DNA of 57,552 bases. Source: an uncultured Subdoligranulum sp. GTDB taxonomy: Bacteria > Bacillota > Clostridia > Oscillospirales > Ruminococcaceae. The notes under the pieces are model-generated. The model did no database searches, had not been told where the DNA came from, and was given only the letters and a program-made list of their open reading frames with translations. The number at the start of each line of letters is the position of its first letter. Position 1 is the stretch's first letter. The stretch lies in contig CAJFFY010000012.1 in NCBI GenBank assembly GCA_904374465.1, forward strand, positions 1 through 57,552, written 5' to 3'. This document shows, piece by piece, positions 56,518 through 57,552 of this stretch. The position numbers were made by a program, and so were the translations under genes.

Positions 56518-56596
56518 ACCTGTTGTCAAATGTTTTTGTTTGACGTCCATAACACTTAATGATGCTTTCCACATCATTTTTAGGCAGGTGTACATT

Positions 56597-56701
56597 ATGA
56601 CCCGTATGCAAAAATTTGTTGCATTTTCCCTTGTGGGTCTGATGACTGCTGCCACGACGGGCTGTAACAGTTCCGCATCGTGTGGATCCGTTTTACGATA
56701 A
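56597..56701 (+). CDS. 34-residue ORF with a lipoprotein-like signal
   Basis: The sequence is a basic start (MTRMQKF), a hydrophobic core (VAFSLVGLMTAATTG) and Cys23 followed by NSSASCGSVLR. The lipobox is poor (Thr at -3). The ribosome site (AGGCAGG) is moderate. It could be a mini-lipoprotein, or the remnant of a larger lipoprotein gene paralogous to the one that follows, whose signal peptide is organised similarly. A promoter precedes it, so transcription is likely. Confidence 0.35.
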   Translation: MTRMQKFVAFSLVGLMTAATTGCNSSASCGSVLR

Positions 56702-56799
56702 CTCATATATTTTTTACTAATGTAAGCAACAGCAACCTCCCTGCACATAACCGTATGTCCGCTGTTTCCCTGCACAGCAAACGAAAGGAAATGGAAGCA

Positions 56800-57552
56800 A
56801 TGATGAAAAAAATTGTATTTGCCACCGCATGTTTACTGGTGGGCACCTCTATGCTAGCCGGTTGCAAAGCAGCAGATTCACCCGCATCAGCTACCGCCGA
56901 AACGGCAGCCTCGGCTACCGCTGCTCCCTCTTATACCGGGCCACTATATGAGATTTCTGTGACCGATGTCAAAGGATCTGCTGCGCCGGATTTTGAGGCA
57001 CTGGTCACCGCAAGTTGTGTTCCATACTTTAGCAGTGGTGGTGCCTGGGTTTACGGAGTTCCCTATCGAGCCATCACGCTGTGGGAAAATTTCCGAGAAA
57101 ACAACACCTTTGAAATCTGGAACGATTACGATCGAGAAAACCAGGTCACGATTCGCAAGTTCTGTGATGCTGATCTGCAGCAGCTTCCCATTGAAGGCAA
57201 TGTGGAGTTTCTGGCCGGTTACAACGGGTACCGTATGTTTCTGCGGGATGGTGCCATCGAAGTCTATGACCCCGATTTAAACCTGGTTTCCACTACAGCC
57301 GGCCGGTTCCTGTATGATGACTTTATCAACCAGACGTATCCTGCACTCAAAAGCGGCTGGCTGGGGCTGCAGGATGCAACCACTTCCCAGTATGGATTTT
57401 ACAATGTCTACACCCAGGAATGGCACCCACTGGATCCGGAGTATTGCATCACTGGCGGCGGTATGATGAGCAGTGGCGGCAGCACCTTTATGACCAACAG
57501 CTTTTATTCCGAGGGACTGGCCTACGTCACTTACTTTGACCTGGCACGGCTG
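56800..57552 (+). CDS. WG-repeat-like lipoprotein, 3' truncated by the window end
   Basis: The frame is open from 56800 to the last base, giving 251 residues. The signal peptide MMKKIVFATACLLVGTSMLAGC gives lipidated Cys22, followed by an Ala/Ser/Thr-rich linker. The body is beta-rich with repeating Gly/Tyr/Trp patterns such as AGYNGYRMFLRDGAIEVYD, YGFYNVYTQEWHPLDP and SEGLAYVTYFD, reminiscent of WG repeats. It probably faces outward from the membrane. AAAGGAA lies nine bases before ATG 56800. Base composition is more AT-rich than the rest of the window. Confidence 0.7.
   Translation, partial: MMKKIVFATACLLVGTSMLAGCKAADSPASATAETAASATAAPSYTGPLYEISVTDVKGSAAPDFEALVTASCVPYFSSGGAWVYGVPYRAITLWENFRENNTFEIWNDYDRENQVTIRKFCDADLQQLPIEGNVEFLAGYNGYRMFLRDGAIEVYDPDLNLVSTTAGRFLYDDFINQTYPALKSGWLGLQDATTSQYGFYNVYTQEWHPLDPEYCITGGGMMSSGGSTFMTNSFYSEGLAYVTYFDLARL

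Noticed and set aside
1..57552. CRISPR array, insertion sequence, prophage or toxin-antitoxin module
   Set aside because: No regularly spaced repeats, no transposase, integrase or phage structural motifs, and no small toxin-antitoxin pair were seen on either strand.

Overview
The window is a dense, GC-rich chromosomal segment of a Gram-positive anaerobe of the Clostridia, most like the Gemmiger / Subdoligranulum / Faecalibacterium group of the Oscillospiraceae. This placement is an inference from gene content (DUF1846, DUF1292, UPF0210 with an ACT protein, ECF-type BioY, DegV, a split O-acylation system), strong AGGAGG-type ribosome binding sites, sigma-A promoters (TTGACA-17-TATAAT) and GC-rich hairpin terminators. 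No rRNA, transposase, integrase, phage gene or CRISPR array was seen. The only RNA gene called with certainty is a tRNA-Lys(TTT).

Layout. 1-14.6 kb holds housekeeping genes: a NifU-like protein, an O-antigen-ligase-like protein and an MFS transporter, hisS, aspS, tRNA-Lys, DUF1846, a cysteine hydrolase, a VanZ / SCP2 / YbaK / NnrD run, a sirtuin and a HAD hydrolase. 14.7-22.5 kb is a seven-gene aromatic amino acid operon, pheA-aroB-aroC-aroEK-aroF-aroA-tyrA, in which shikimate dehydrogenase and shikimate kinase are fused. It covers the route from DAHP to prephenate and on to the Phe and Tyr branches, except for 3-dehydroquinate dehydratase. 22.6-29.2 kb is an envelope and acylation region: a minus-strand operon (glycosyltransferase-like, HSL esterase, condensation-fold acyltransferase, zinc-ribbon membrane protein) divergent from an MBOAT / AlgX-like pair. 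29.2-32.4 kb is a KDG catabolism module: an IclR regulator with a clear operator, a KDPG aldolase fused to a VOC-like domain, and KDG kinase.

32.4-35.4 kb has birA-bioY behind a BirA-type operator, then ruvX-uppS. 35.4-39.5 kb has a cyclophilin lipoprotein, a DUF1292 protein, a structured RNA that may be 6S RNA, a peroxiredoxin-like protein without the catalytic cysteine, a GNAT, CutC and a small membrane protein. 39.7-43.1 kb groups a LexA-like S24 repressor with a radical SAM / partner DNA-repair gene pair and an orphan BlaI regulator carrying two operator boxes. 43.3-50.1 kb has serC-serA, pyridoxamine kinase-trmL-degV and ACT-UPF0210. 50.1-52.5 kb has a carboxymuconolactone decarboxylase-like protein under a MerR-type promoter and a ferredoxin divergent from a Crp/Fnr regulator. 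52.5-56.4 kb has tsaE-tsaB-rpiB-upp, rodA and a DUF378 protein. The last 1.1 kb is more AT-rich and holds a 34-residue ORF and a truncated WG-repeat-like lipoprotein.

No single novel multi-gene defence or mobile system stands out. The best leads are the LexA-like plus radical SAM repair neighbourhood, the structured RNA at 36.8-37.0 kb, the MerR-type promoter with no MerR gene nearby, the orphan BlaI operators, and the domain fusions AroE-AroK and KDPG aldolase-VOC. All functional calls come from reading motifs by eye; no database search was run.
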